Below, in pieces: positions 6,469-14,952 of a stretch of 64,000 nucleotides of DNA. The stretch lies in assembly GCA_020444545.1 (NCBI GenBank), contig JAHLKT010000008.1, positions 1 to 64,000 on the forward strand, written 5' to 3'. The notes under the pieces were generated by a model. The model did no database searches. It had not been told where the DNA came from and saw only the letters and a list, made by a program, of their open reading frames with translations. Source of the stretch: Desulfarculaceae bacterium (GTDB lineage: Bacteria > Desulfobacterota > Desulfarculia > Desulfarculales > Desulfarculaceae). The position numbers and the translations under genes were made by a program. Each line of letters begins with the position of its first letter. Position 1 is the first letter of the stretch.

Positions 6469-9225
6469 ATGGTCACGCCAGAAGCCCAAGCCCGGGAGCA
6501 GATCGACCAGCAGCTGACTGCTGCTGGCTGGCTGATCCAGGACGTCAAGCAGCTCAACCTGGCCGCGGGTTTGGGTGTGGCGGTGCGCGAGTTCCCCACC
6601 AGCAAGGGCCCAGCCGACTACGTCCTGTTCGTGGACAAGAAGCCCGTGGGGGTGCTGGAAGCCAAGAAGGCGGGCACCACCCTCAGCGGCGTGGCCGAAC
6701 AAAGCGGCAAATACCAAGACGGCATCCCCGACATTCTGCCTCACGTGCCAGAGCGTCCCCCGTTCGCTTATGAGAGCACGGGGGTGGAGACCCTTTTCCG
6801 CGACGAGCGAGACCCCGAGCCTCGCTCCCGACGCGTCTTCACCTTCCATCATCCCGAGACGCTCGGCGCCTGGCTCGAGCAGGACGACACGCTCAGGGCG
6901 CGCCTGGGGCACCTACCCGAGCTCATCACTGCCGGCCTGCGGGACTGCCAGGTCGAGGCCATCACCAACCTGGAGGAGTCGTTCGCCGCCGACCGTCCCC
7001 GCGCCCTGATCCAGATGGCCACCGGCTCGGGCAAGACCTACATGGCCGTGAGCTTCATCTATCGCCTGATCAAATTCGCCGGGGCGAGGCGGGTGCTGTT
7101 CTTGGTCGACCGCCGCACCCTGGGCCGCCAGACCAAACGCGAGTTCCAGCAATACCGGGCCCCCGACGACGGGCGCCTTTTCACCAACCTGTACAACGTC
7201 CAGCATCTCACCTCCAACAAGCTGGACCTGGTCAGCCGGGTGTGCGTCTCCACCATCCAGCGCGTTTATTCCATGCTCTGCAACGGAGGCGAGCCCGACG
7301 ACGACCTCGAGGAACGCTCGGGCTTCGCCAACGCGCCACTAGACGAAGCGCCCAAGGACGTGTCCTACAGCCCGGCCTTGCCCATCGAGACCTTCGACTT
7401 CATCGTCACCGACGAGTGCCACCGGTCGATATACAACCAGTGGCGCCAGGTGCTGGAATACTTCGACGCCCACCTGATCGGCCTCACCGCCACGCCCTCC
7501 AAACAGACCATCGGCTTCTTCAACAAGAACCTGGTCATGGAATACAACCACGAGCGGGCCGTGGCCGACGGGGTCAACGTGGGCTACGAGGTCTATCGCA
7601 TCAAGACCAAGATCACCGAGGAAGGCAGCACCGTGGAGGCGGGCTACCATGTGGACCGGCGGGACCGTCTGACCCGCCAGGTGCGTCTGGATCTGCTGGA
7701 CGAGGACCTGGTGTATGGGTCGAGCCAGCTCGACCGCGACGTGGTGGCCAAGGACCAGATCAGGACGGTGATACGCGCCTTCCGCGACAAGCTGTTCGAG
7801 GCCATCTTCCCGGGACGCACCGAGGTGCCCAAGACGCTCGTCTTCGCCAAGGACGACTCCCACGCTGAGGACATCGTGCACATCATTCGGGAGGAGTTCG
7901 GCAAGGGCAACGTCTTCGCCAAGAAGATCACTTACAAGACCACCGGCGAGAAGCCCGAGGAGCTGATCGCCAGCTTCCGCAACTCCTACAACCCGCGAAT
8001 CGCCGTGACCGTGGACATGGTATCCACCGGCACCGATATCCGCCCCCTGGAGTGCCTCCTGTTCATGCGAGACGTAAAGTCGGGGGTCTACTTCGACCAG
8101 ATGAAGGGGCGGGGCACCAGGGTTATCTCGACCACCGACCTCAAAGCCGTCACCCCCGACGCCGAGGTTAAGGACCACTTCGTCATCGTGGACGCGGTAG
8201 GCGTGTGCGAGGGCGATCGCACCGACACCAGACCCCTGGAGCGCAAGAAGAGCATCTCCCTGGAGAAGCTGCTCCTTGCGGTGGCCATGGGCAGCCGGGA
8301 GCCCGACACCCTGGCAACCATCGCGGGCAGGCTGGCCCGGCTGGATCGCAGCCTGGAGCCCGAGGAGAAGGACGAGATCAAGCAGGCCGCAGGCGGCCAG
8401 ACGCTCAACGCCATCATCAACTATCTCCTCGACGCGGTGGACTCCGACAAGCAGCAGGCCAAGGCGCGGGAAATGTTCGGGAGCGACGAGCCCGACAAGG
8501 AGCAGCTCTCTCAAGCCCAGGCCGAGTTGGCCGAGACAGCCTCCGCGCCCTTCAATCTGCCCGAGTTGCGCGAAACCATCCTGGCCATCAAGAAGCGCAA
8601 GGAACAGGTCATCGACACGGTCAGCGTGGACGAGCTGCTAGAAACGGGCTTCTCTCAGGAGGCCAAGGACAAGGCCCAGGGCGTGGTGGAGTCGTTCGAA
8701 CAGTTCATCGAGACCAACAAGGACGAGCTGAGCGCCCTGCAAATGATCTACAGCCAGCCCTACGGCCAGCGTCGCCTGACCTTCGCGGCCATAGACCAGC
8801 TTGCCAAGGCCATCCAGGAGCCGCCCTACAACCTGCGCGAGGAGACCATCTGGAAGGCCTACGAGCGGTTGGACAAAGCCTGGGTGCGGGGAGCCGGGCC
8901 CAAGCGCCTGCTCACTGATATGATCTCCCTGGTGCGCTTCGCCCTGGGCGAGGCCGAGGTGCTGGAACCCTATGCCGATGACATAGAGCGGCGCTTCACG
9001 GCATGGCTGGAGGCTCAGCAGGCGGCGGGTCGCGGCTTCACCACCGAGCAAGTGGAATGGCTGGTTATGATCAAGGACCACATCGTGACCAGCCTGACCG
9101 TGGACGTGGATGACCTGGAACTGGCCCCCTTTGCCAGCAGGGGTGGGCCCTTCAAGGCGGCCCAGGTATTCGGCGGTCAGCTTGATGACATTCTGCGTGA
9201 GATCAACGAGGCATTGGCAGCGTGA
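6469..9225 (+). CDS. hsdR: Type I restriction enzyme, R (endonuclease/translocase) subunit
   Basis: About 918 residues from ATG 6469 (MVTPEAQAREQI), the usual N-terminus of the family; an earlier in-frame ATG at 6427 would add 14 residues. The nuclease core is visible as DYVLFVDKKPVGVLEAKK (D...ExK). The SF2 motor follows: Walker A in MATGSGKTYM, DEAD-like box DECHRS, motif III TATPS, and motif VI QMKGRGTRV. HsdR cleaves DNA after ATP-driven translocation in an R2M2S1 complex. The gene is first in the operon and its stop overlaps the GTG start of hsdS. All key motifs are intact. Base composition is GC-rich, like the chromosome and unlike parts of hsdS. Confidence 0.95.
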   Translation: MVTPEAQAREQIDQQLTAAGWLIQDVKQLNLAAGLGVAVREFPTSKGPADYVLFVDKKPVGVLEAKKAGTTLSGVAEQSGKYQDGIPDILPHVPERPPFAYESTGVETLFRDERDPEPRSRRVFTFHHPETLGAWLEQDDTLRARLGHLPELITAGLRDCQVEAITNLEESFAADRPRALIQMATGSGKTYMAVSFIYRLIKFAGARRVLFLVDRRTLGRQTKREFQQYRAPDDGRLFTNLYNVQHLTSNKLDLVSRVCVSTIQRVYSMLCNGGEPDDDLEERSGFANAPLDEAPKDVSYSPALPIETFDFIVTDECHRSIYNQWRQVLEYFDAHLIGLTATPSKQTIGFFNKNLVMEYNHERAVADGVNVGYEVYRIKTKITEEGSTVEAGYHVDRRDRLTRQVRLDLLDEDLVYGSSQLDRDVVAKDQIRTVIRAFRDKLFEAIFPGRTEVPKTLVFAKDDSHAEDIVHIIREEFGKGNVFAKKITYKTTGEKPEELIASFRNSYNPRIAVTVDMVSTGTDIRPLECLLFMRDVKSGVYFDQMKGRGTRVISTTDLKAVTPDAEVKDHFVIVDAVGVCEGDRTDTRPLERKKSISLEKLLLAVAMGSREPDTLATIAGRLARLDRSLEPEEKDEIKQAAGGQTLNAIINYLLDAVDSDKQQAKAREMFGSDEPDKEQLSQAQAELAETASAPFNLPELRETILAIKKRKEQVIDTVSVDELLETGFSQEAKDKAQGVVESFEQFIETNKDELSALQMIYSQPYGQRRLTFAAIDQLAKAIQEPPYNLREETIWKAYERLDKAWVRGAGPKRLLTDMISLVRFALGEAEVLEPYADDIERRFTAWLEAQQAAGRGFTTEQVEWLVMIKDHIVTSLTVDVDDLELAPFASRGGPFKAAQVFGGQLDDILREINEALAA

Positions 9226-10760
9226 ATAAGCATCAAACAGAGTCAAATGGTCTGCCAAACTCTTGGGCCTGGGTTGAATTGGCTCAATCGGGCGAATGGA
9301 GAGGGGGCGGCACTCCGAAAAAATCGAACCCCGATTTTTGGGAAAACGGAGATATCCTCTGGATTTCACCAAAGGATGTCAAAACAATCTTCATCGCTGA
9401 CACACAAGACAAGATTACACTTGAGGCTGTGGAAAATTCAGCAGCCAAAATTGTTCCTAACCAGTCAATAGTTTTTGTGGTTCGAAGCGGTATTCTTCGA
9501 AGGTTCCTGCCAATAGCATTAACAACTGTAGATTCAACTATCAATCAGGATTTAAAAGCGTTAACGCCATACAATTTCATCAATAGTAAATTCGCTTTAT
9601 ATGCTTGCTTAGCTCATCAAGAAAACATCCGAAAAACATGCTCGAAGGACGGCACAACGGTAGAAAGTATTGAATTTAACCTCCTAAAGAAGTACAAAAT
9701 TCCTCTCGCTCCCGTCAACGAGCAGCCCAAGATTGTTTCCAAGATCGAGGAGCTGTTCAGTAAGCTAGATGCCGGAGTCGCGGCCTTGGAGAAGGCGCAG
9801 GCCCTGCTCAAGCGCTACCGCGCCTCGGTGCTCAAGGCCGCCTGTGAGGGACGCCTAGTGCCCACCGAGGCAGAGCTGGCCCGCAAGGAGAAGCGTGCTT
9901 ACGAGTCGGCTGAGGCCCTCCTAGAGCGCATCCTGGAGGAGCGCCGCGCTGCTTGGGAAGGCGCGGAGTTGGCCAAGATGGTCCGCGCCGGCAAGTCCCC
10001 CAAGAACGACAAGTGGATGGCCAAGTACAAAGAGCCTGCCGCGCCTGATACTAGCGATCTGCCGAAGTTGCCCGAGGGGTGGGTGTGGGCGACGGTTGAA
10101 CAGTTGGGCGCAATAGGCGAGCAGCCAGTCCTCACCGGACCATTTGGAACAAATCTTGGGAGAGATGATTTTATATCAAAAGGTATTCCTGTATTGACTA
10201 TTGGATGTCTAACTGAGCAGGGGATAGACCTTGAAAAAGCTGTCTATATTTCTAGCCAAAAAGCAGATGAATTAGATAACTATAAAGTTAATGAAGGTGA
10301 TCTTTTATTTTCGAGAATGGCAACTGTTGGCAGGGTAGGCTACGTCACTCCTGAATTTGAAGGCTCGCTTATTAACTACCATATTATGCGCTTGAGGTTG
10401 AATCAAGAAGCACTCTTGCCGTCTTATTTTCTCAATTATGTGCGAGGTTCGCACCAAGTCATCAAATACGTGAGAAAAGTAAATCACGGAGCAACTAGAG
10501 ACGGGATAAACACAAAACAACTATTGTCACTTCCCATCCCACTTCCTCCGCTTGAAGAGCAATGTAGTATAGTTGCAGATATAGACAGAAGGTTTTCTGT
10601 AACAAATCAAATATACAAAAGCCTCGCTATTTGCTTAAGCCAGGCAAAAAATACCAGGCAAACCGTTTTAAGAAAAGCCTTCCAGGGCAAGCTGGTTCCC
10701 CAGGATCCAGACGACGAGCCCGCCTCGCTGCTGCTGGAACAAAACAAAGCGGGGAGTTAA
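9222..10760 (+). CDS. hsdS: Type I restriction enzyme, S (specificity) subunit
   Basis: A 512-residue protein starting at GTG 9222 and overlapping the hsdR stop by 4 bp. It has two target-recognition domains, about residues 5-165 and 285-475. They are separated and followed by conserved helical spacers (EELFSKLDAGVAALEKAQ ... GRLVPTEAELARKEK; LEEQCSIVADIDRRF ... GKLVPQDPDDEPASLLLE). The two recognition domains determine each half of the bipartite target. Their DNA (9230-9710 and 10115-10665) is strikingly AT-rich, while the spacer DNA is GC-rich like hsdR and hsdM. This mosaic indicates exchange of recognition domains from other sources. The frame is intact, so it should be functional. Confidence 0.93.
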   Translation: MNKHQTESNGLPNSWAWVELAQSGEWRGGGTPKKSNPDFWENGDILWISPKDVKTIFIADTQDKITLEAVENSAAKIVPNQSIVFVVRSGILRRFLPIALTTVDSTINQDLKALTPYNFINSKFALYACLAHQENIRKTCSKDGTTVESIEFNLLKKYKIPLAPVNEQPKIVSKIEELFSKLDAGVAALEKAQALLKRYRASVLKAACEGRLVPTEAELARKEKRAYESAEALLERILEERRAAWEGAELAKMVRAGKSPKNDKWMAKYKEPAAPDTSDLPKLPEGWVWATVEQLGAIGEQPVLTGPFGTNLGRDDFISKGIPVLTIGCLTEQGIDLEKAVYISSQKADELDNYKVNEGDLLFSRMATVGRVGYVTPEFEGSLINYHIMRLRLNQEALLPSYFLNYVRGSHQVIKYVRKVNHGATRDGINTKQLLSLPIPLPPLEEQCSIVADIDRRFSVTNQIYKSLAICLSQAKNTRQTVLRKAFQGKLVPQDPDDEPASLLLEQNKAGS

Positions 10761-10785
10761 ATGCGCACACAAACAACAGGGGGTT

Positions 10786-11211
10786 ATGATGCCTAGTTCC
10801 AAAAAAGAGTATAACTTCACCATCCCTGCAACCAAAAACAGAGACGAGGTGATTAGTTGCTTACGAAACCACGGTTTCGTAACCACTAACGGAGGCTATT
10901 CTCGAGACAAAAACAATAATAAAGTTTTAAATCTGACAGGTACATTCCAAGGAAAAGATATAGATATAAATCAAATTCAATTAGATTTGGTAAATCTAAT
11001 TGGGCCAATTAATCGTTTCTTTGGTGTTAATGAAGAAGAAAAACATCTCACCGAACAATGCTTAAAAAATGCCGGATTCACCATCACGGGAGTTCGGGAA
11101 GAAGCTCCAGGTAAATTTAATATTTGGTTTAAATTAGATGAAGGGTTAAAAGAATTTGAAGAAAAATTGTCTGTCGCCTTAGATTGTATCCGGGAAGCTT
11201 ACCCGGATTAA
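10786..11211 (+). CDS. Orphan AT-rich protein inside the restriction operon
   Basis: A 141-residue soluble protein starting at ATG 10786 or 10789 after AGGGGG. It has two similar-looking halves: each begins with a segment like DEVISCLRNHGF or TEQCLKNAGFTITG and may form a small alpha/beta domain, so an internal duplication is possible. I recognise no family. It lies between hsdS and hsdM, in the same direction and with short gaps, so it is co-transcribed. Its composition is much more AT-rich than hsdM. A partner, inhibitor or separate defence gene is possible; none is supported by a motif. Confidence 0.7.
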   Translation: MMPSSKKEYNFTIPATKNRDEVISCLRNHGFVTTNGGYSRDKNNNKVLNLTGTFQGKDIDINQIQLDLVNLIGPINRFFGVNEEEKHLTEQCLKNAGFTITGVREEAPGKFNIWFKLDEGLKEFEEKLSVALDCIREAYPD

Positions 11212-11244
11212 TTATGTCATCAATCAATTAATGGATATCTTTTA

Positions 11245-12708
11245 ATGACCGCCGACGCCGCTATCACCCAGAAGCTCTGGAACTACTGCAACGTCCTGCG
11301 AGACGACGGACTGAGCTATCAATCCTACGTCGAGCAGCTCACCTATCTGCTGTTCCTCAAGATGGCCGACGAGCAGACAAAGCCGCCCCTAAACCGGCCC
11401 AATGTCCTGCCGAAAGGCTACGACTGGCCCAACTTGCTGAAGCTCGATGGCGACGCCCTGGAGGTCCAGTACCGCCACATTCTGGAGGATCTGGGCAAGC
11501 AGCCCGGCCTGCTGGGGGTCATCTTCCGCAAGGCCAAGAACGAAATCCAGGACCCGGCCAAGCTGCGCCGCCTGGTGGAGCTGATCAACGGGGAGACCTG
11601 GGTGGGCCTGGACACCGACGTGAAGGGGGCCATTTACGAGGGCCTACTCCAGAAGAATGCCGAAGATGTAAAGAGCGGGGCGGGGCAATACTTTACCCCC
11701 AGGCAGCTTATCAAGGCCATGGTGGAGGTCATGCGGCCCCAGCCGGGTATGACCATTTGCGACCCCGCCTGCGGCACGGGAGGCTTCTTTCTGGCCGCCT
11801 ACGACTACATGACCGACCCCAAGCGCTTCAAGCTCGACAAGGCCCAGAAGGAGAAGATCAAGCACAGCACCTTCAGGGGCTGGGAGATCGTGGACAGCGC
11901 CGCCCGCCTGTGCGTGATGAACCTTTACCTGCACGGCATCCAGAGCATCGAGGACGAGAGCCCGGTCACGGTCATAGACGCCCTGATGAGCGACCCTGGC
12001 GAGCGCTTCGACATGGTGCTGACCAATCCGCCCTTTGGCAAGAAGAGCAGCGTCACCATCGTCAACGGCGATGGCCAGACTGACCGCGAGACGTTGACCT
12101 ATCACCGCGAGGACTTCTGGGCGACCACCAGCAACAAGCAGCTCAACTTCCTCCAGCACGTGCGCACCCTGCTGGAGATCAACGGCAAGGCGGCCATCGT
12201 GCTGCCCGACAACGTCCTGTTCGAGGGAGGAGCGGGCGAGACGGTGCGTCGCAAGCTGCTGGCCTCCTGTGACGTGCACACGCTCCTCCGCCTGCCCACG
12301 GGCATCTTCTATCGGCCCGGGGTCAAGGCCAACGTGCTCTTCTTCGACAAGAAGGAGGCCAGCGAACGGGCCTGGACCGAGAAGCTCTGGATATACGACC
12401 TGCGCACCAACAAGCACTTCACCCTGAAGCAGAACCAGATTGCCCTGGACGACCTGAGGGACTTCATCGAGTGCTACAACCCCGCCAACCGCCACCAGCG
12501 CACCGAGAATGAGCGCTTCAAGGCGTTCAGCTACGACGAGCTGATGCAGCGGGACAAGGCCAACCTGGACATCTTCTGGCTCAAAGACGAGAGCCTGGAG
12601 GACTCGGAGAACCTGCCCGAGCCCGAGGTGCTGGCCGCCGAGATCGTGGCCAATCTGGAGGCCGCCCTGGAGCAGTTCTCGGCCATCCAGGAGGAGCTGG
12701 AAAACTGA
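11245..12708 (+). CDS. hsdM: Type I restriction-modification system, M (adenine-N6 methyltransferase) subunit
   Basis: A 487-residue protein. The N-terminal helical domain (KLWNYCNVLRDDGLSYQSYV, YLLFLKMADE) is typical of HsdM. The SAM-binding motif I is in CDPACGTGGFFLAAYDYM, preceded by the GQYFTPRQLIKAMVE box. The catalytic motif IV is NPPFGKKS, the N6-adenine type. Together with HsdS it methylates the target site and protects host DNA. All motifs are intact. ATG 11245 follows the orphan gene after 33 bp. The gene order R-S-orphan-M is less common than R-M-S or M-S-R. Confidence 0.95.
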   Translation: MTADAAITQKLWNYCNVLRDDGLSYQSYVEQLTYLLFLKMADEQTKPPLNRPNVLPKGYDWPNLLKLDGDALEVQYRHILEDLGKQPGLLGVIFRKAKNEIQDPAKLRRLVELINGETWVGLDTDVKGAIYEGLLQKNAEDVKSGAGQYFTPRQLIKAMVEVMRPQPGMTICDPACGTGGFFLAAYDYMTDPKRFKLDKAQKEKIKHSTFRGWEIVDSAARLCVMNLYLHGIQSIEDESPVTVIDALMSDPGERFDMVLTNPPFGKKSSVTIVNGDGQTDRETLTYHREDFWATTSNKQLNFLQHVRTLLEINGKAAIVLPDNVLFEGGAGETVRRKLLASCDVHTLLRLPTGIFYRPGVKANVLFFDKKEASERAWTEKLWIYDLRTNKHFTLKQNQIALDDLRDFIECYNPANRHQRTENERFKAFSYDELMQRDKANLDIFWLKDESLEDSENLPEPEVLAAEIVANLEAALEQFSAIQEELEN

Positions 12709-12713
12709 GTAGC

Positions 12714-13250
12714 ATGGATTCTGTGACTTCTGACCTCCAGAAGCGAGCGATGAGAAGACCAACCCAACAGACACTTCGTGGCTTAGGAAAATCCGGTTGG
12801 ATGATGAGCCTCCGAGACGAAGCTGACTCCAGTTGGGGCGGCGTTGACTCGTTCTACAAGGATTTTGCCGGGACTGCTGATTTCGCCTCGGAGGTATGGG
12901 GAAAGTACGTTGGCAGGGGAACTCCACCAGAGCCAGGGGAAGGCATCGCTTTTTACCACAACAGCAGGGCGGCTTTTCCCCAAAACGACCTCTTCAAGAG
13001 AAGGCCAAGGATTTCCTTGGTGGGTGTTCTCAAGAAAGTTGGATGTGAAGGGCGCGAGGTCACCTACATAGAAGGCGATTATCATGAGGGCATTTTAGAA
13101 GCCCTACAGAGACGGCCAATATTAAGAGACTCAAAATCGATTCATATTTTCGAAGCTGCGCGAATGGTTCAGGGAAACTTGGCCACCTTTTACTGGGTCC
13201 CGCCTGATGCTTGGCGAGAGTTGCTCACCTGCCTGCCAAAAAGCCTATGA
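12714..13250 (+). CDS. EVE-like domain protein at the end of the restriction operon
   Basis: A 178-residue protein starting 5 bp after the hsdM stop, hence translationally linked. The central part, with GRGTPPEPGEGIAFYHNS and PRISLVGVLKKV, resembles the EVE/PUA-like pattern of a 'GD..fyH' strand followed by 'ivGv..v'. EVE domains bind modified bases in DNA or RNA and are often fused to or encoded beside restriction nucleases. The similarity is by eye and weak, so the assignment is tentative. No catalytic motif is seen. It could sense foreign modified DNA or modulate the HsdRMS complex. Confidence 0.5.
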   Translation: MDSVTSDLQKRAMRRPTQQTLRGLGKSGWMMSLRDEADSSWGGVDSFYKDFAGTADFASEVWGKYVGRGTPPEPGEGIAFYHNSRAAFPQNDLFKRRPRISLVGVLKKVGCEGREVTYIEGDYHEGILEALQRRPILRDSKSIHIFEAARMVQGNLATFYWVPPDAWRELLTCLPKSL

Positions 13251-13260
13251 TTTTACTTGG

Positions 13261-13281
13261 TGTGGGGTACATGTGGGGTAC
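13261..13281. repeat. Tandem 11-bp repeats at the right end (probable integrase arm sites)
   Basis: TGTGGGGTACA (13261-13271) is followed by TGTGGGGTAC and a G (13272-13282), matching the pair at 309-330 in the same orientation. It lies about 80 bp inside the attR-like repeat. Confidence 0.65.
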
Positions 13282-13296
13282 GACCACCCCCATAAC

Positions 13297-13327
13297 AAGG
13301 CCCGCCCCCCTTCCGGGAGCGGGCCTT
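13297..13327 (-). terminator. Terminator hairpin of the intact tRNA-Sec gene
   Basis: AAGGCCCGC and GCGGGCCTT are complementary around a C-rich loop. It lies 36 bp beyond the CCA end of the tRNA and mirrors, with substitutions, the hairpin at 61-90. The spacer between hairpin and tRNA is also similar at both ends (GATGCTACT-GCGTAACAT). The island therefore carries a diverged copy of the tRNA downstream region. Confidence 0.7.
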
Positions 13328-13362
13328 CTCGATGCTACTCGCGTAACATACTGAAATCATTC

Positions 13363-13460
13363 TGGCGGAAGTGCATGGGAATCGAACCCACCTACCGCCT
13401 TACTCAGACGGTACACCGGATTTGAAGTCCGGGAGCCCCACCAGTGAGCTTTCCACTTCC
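13363..13460 (-). tRNA. selC: tRNA-Sec (anticodon UCA), intact, island insertion site
   Basis: The 98-nt gene on the minus strand begins GGAAGTGG and ends CACTTCCGCCA, with CCA encoded. The anticodon loop reads ACUUCAAAU, giving anticodon UCA, which decodes UGA. The long variable arm (TACCG ... CGGTA) and overall length are typical of selenocysteine tRNA. The 3' part (13363-13429) is shared with 126-192 and marks island integration; the tRNA remains complete. It lies 35 bp downstream of cca on the same strand. Its presence means UGA can encode selenocysteine in this organism, which matters for the peptide at 48244. Confidence 0.95.
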
Positions 13461-13495
13461 GAATCGGTAAAAACTAGCACCGAGCCTGGCACCCG

Positions 13496-14944
13496 TCAAG
13501 GAAGCCGATACTTATGCGCCCGGCGGGCCAACTCCAGGGCGGCCTCGGGGTCGCTTATCTCGCCGTCGAGCTGAGCCTCGCGCACCAGGGCCAGGAGACG
13601 GCCCACCTCGCGGCCCGGCGGCAGGCCCAGGGCGTCCATTACCTGGCGGCCGTCGACCAGCGGCGGGGCGGCCAGGGAGGCGGCCAGCTCCTGGTCGCGG
13701 CGGCGGGCCACCTGGTCGTACAGGGCGATGAGGCGCGCCTCGGCCTCTGGCGGGCGCAGGGGGCCGCGCCCGGCCACGGTGTCGGCCATGGCCATGAGGA
13801 ACATGCCTGCCAGGTCCGGGCCGGTGGCGGCCAGCAGGCGGCGCAAAGCCCGGGTGGTGAGCTGTCCCCGATTCTCGGCCCCCATGAGATGGAAGGGCCG
13901 CATGTGCTCGGCCACCATCATCCCCACCCAGGCGGCGTCTGCCTTGGACAGGCCCAGGTCCCGGCAGCGCCGCCGGGCCAGGCCCCCGCCCACCGACTCG
14001 TGGCGGTAGAAGGTGGCCCACACCGCGTCGCGCGCCTGGCGGGTGGGGGGCTTGCCCAGGTCGTGCATGAGGGCCGCGCTCATGAACAAGGCCCTCCGGC
14101 GGGGCGGCTCCAGATAGGCGGCGGCCTCGTCCTTCAGGGCCCCGGCCAGGGGGCCGCGCCCGGCGGCCAGCTCCACCGCCGCCTCCAGGCAGGCCAGGCT
14201 GTGCTCCAGCACGTCCAGGTGATGGTAGGGATTCTGCGCCAAGCCGCGCCCGGCGGCCAGCTCGGGCACCAGGCGGGTGAGCACCGAGCACTCGTCCATG
14301 GCCCGCACCGCCCGGTCCGCGCCCGGTCCGGCCATGAGGCTCAGCCACTCGGTGGCCAGGCGCTCCGGGGCCACCCGGAACAGGCCCGGCCCTTGCCCTG
14401 TCAGGCGATGGGCCGTATCCGGGGCCAGGGACAGGCCGTGGGTGGACATGAAGCGGAAGGCCCGGAGCACTCTGAGGGGATCGGCGGCCAGCACCCCCGG
14501 CCCGGCCGGGCGCAGGAGGCGGGCGGCCAGATCCTCGCGGCCGCCGGTGGGGTCGATCACCGCCGAGGCGGGGTCTTGGTCCCACAAGGCGGCCAGGGGC
14601 AGGGCCAGGGCGTTTACCGTGAAGTCGCGGGCGGCCAGGTCGGCCTCGATGCCCGGGGCGCGCAGCCCGGCCAGGTCCACATAGCCCCCGAACAGCACCA
14701 CCCGGCAGGTGGCGAACTCGCGGCCCAGGGGCACGAAGCGCCCTCCGGCGCGCTCGGCCAGGGCCCGGCCCAGGGCCAGGGCGTCGCCGCTCACCGCCAG
14801 GTCCACGTCCGGCGGACGGCGGCCCAAAAGGGCGTCGCGCGGGGTGCCCCCGCAGAGCCAGGCCTCCCAGGGCCCCTCCTTGGTCAGCCCGGCCAGGGCG
14901 GCCAGGGCGGGCGTCTCGCGCAGTTCGCGCCAGGGGTTGGCCAT
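13496..14944 (-). CDS. cca: CCA-adding tRNA nucleotidyltransferase / poly(A) polymerase family, with HD domain
   Basis: A 482-residue protein. The nucleotidyltransferase head domain (LCGGTPRDALLGRRPPDVDLAVSG) carries the GG motif and the DxD metal-binding pair. A conserved RDFTVNALALPL segment follows, then the RRF-like neck (DPLRVLRAFRFMSTHGL). The C-terminal half contains an HD hydrolase motif (LMHDLGKPPTR), as in bacterial Cca proteins with phosphohydrolase activity. It repairs or adds the CCA end of tRNAs, or adds poly(A); the two cannot be told apart by eye. ATG 14944 is the first start, and the next gene upstream ends 8 bp away on the same strand. Confidence 0.85.
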   Translation of the reverse strand: MANPWRELRETPALAALAGLTKEGPWEAWLCGGTPRDALLGRRPPDVDLAVSGDALALGRALAERAGGRFVPLGREFATCRVVLFGGYVDLAGLRAPGIEADLAARDFTVNALALPLAALWDQDPASAVIDPTGGREDLAARLLRPAGPGVLAADPLRVLRAFRFMSTHGLSLAPDTAHRLTGQGPGLFRVAPERLATEWLSLMAGPGADRAVRAMDECSVLTRLVPELAAGRGLAQNPYHHLDVLEHSLACLEAAVELAAGRGPLAGALKDEAAAYLEPPRRRALFMSAALMHDLGKPPTRQARDAVWATFYRHESVGGGLARRRCRDLGLSKADAAWVGMMVAEHMRPFHLMGAENRGQLTTRALRRLLAATGPDLAGMFLMAMADTVAGRGPLRPPEAEARLIALYDQVARRRDQELAASLAAPPLVDGRQVMDALGLPPGREVGRLLALVREAQLDGEISDPEAALELARRAHKYRLP

Positions 14945-14952
14945 GGGCCGGC

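Larger units (their letters stand above)
126..13429. mobile_element. Genomic island integrated in selC (tRNA-Sec), about 13.3 kb
   Basis: The boundaries are the 67-bp direct repeats at 126-192 and 13363-13429. Inside lie a tyrosine recombinase (2281-3504), paired 11-bp repeats near both ends, genes without recognisable families, and a type I restriction-modification operon. Several stretches (193-2280, 4500-5230, 9230-9710, 10115-11245) are much more AT-rich than the flanking chromosome. The intact tRNA-Sec is at the right end, rebuilt from its original 5' half and an element-supplied 3' half; the original 3' half is displaced to the left end. selC is a well-known island insertion site in other bacteria. 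No conjugation genes are visible, so the element looks integrative, possibly mobilised by a helper. Confidence 0.9.
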
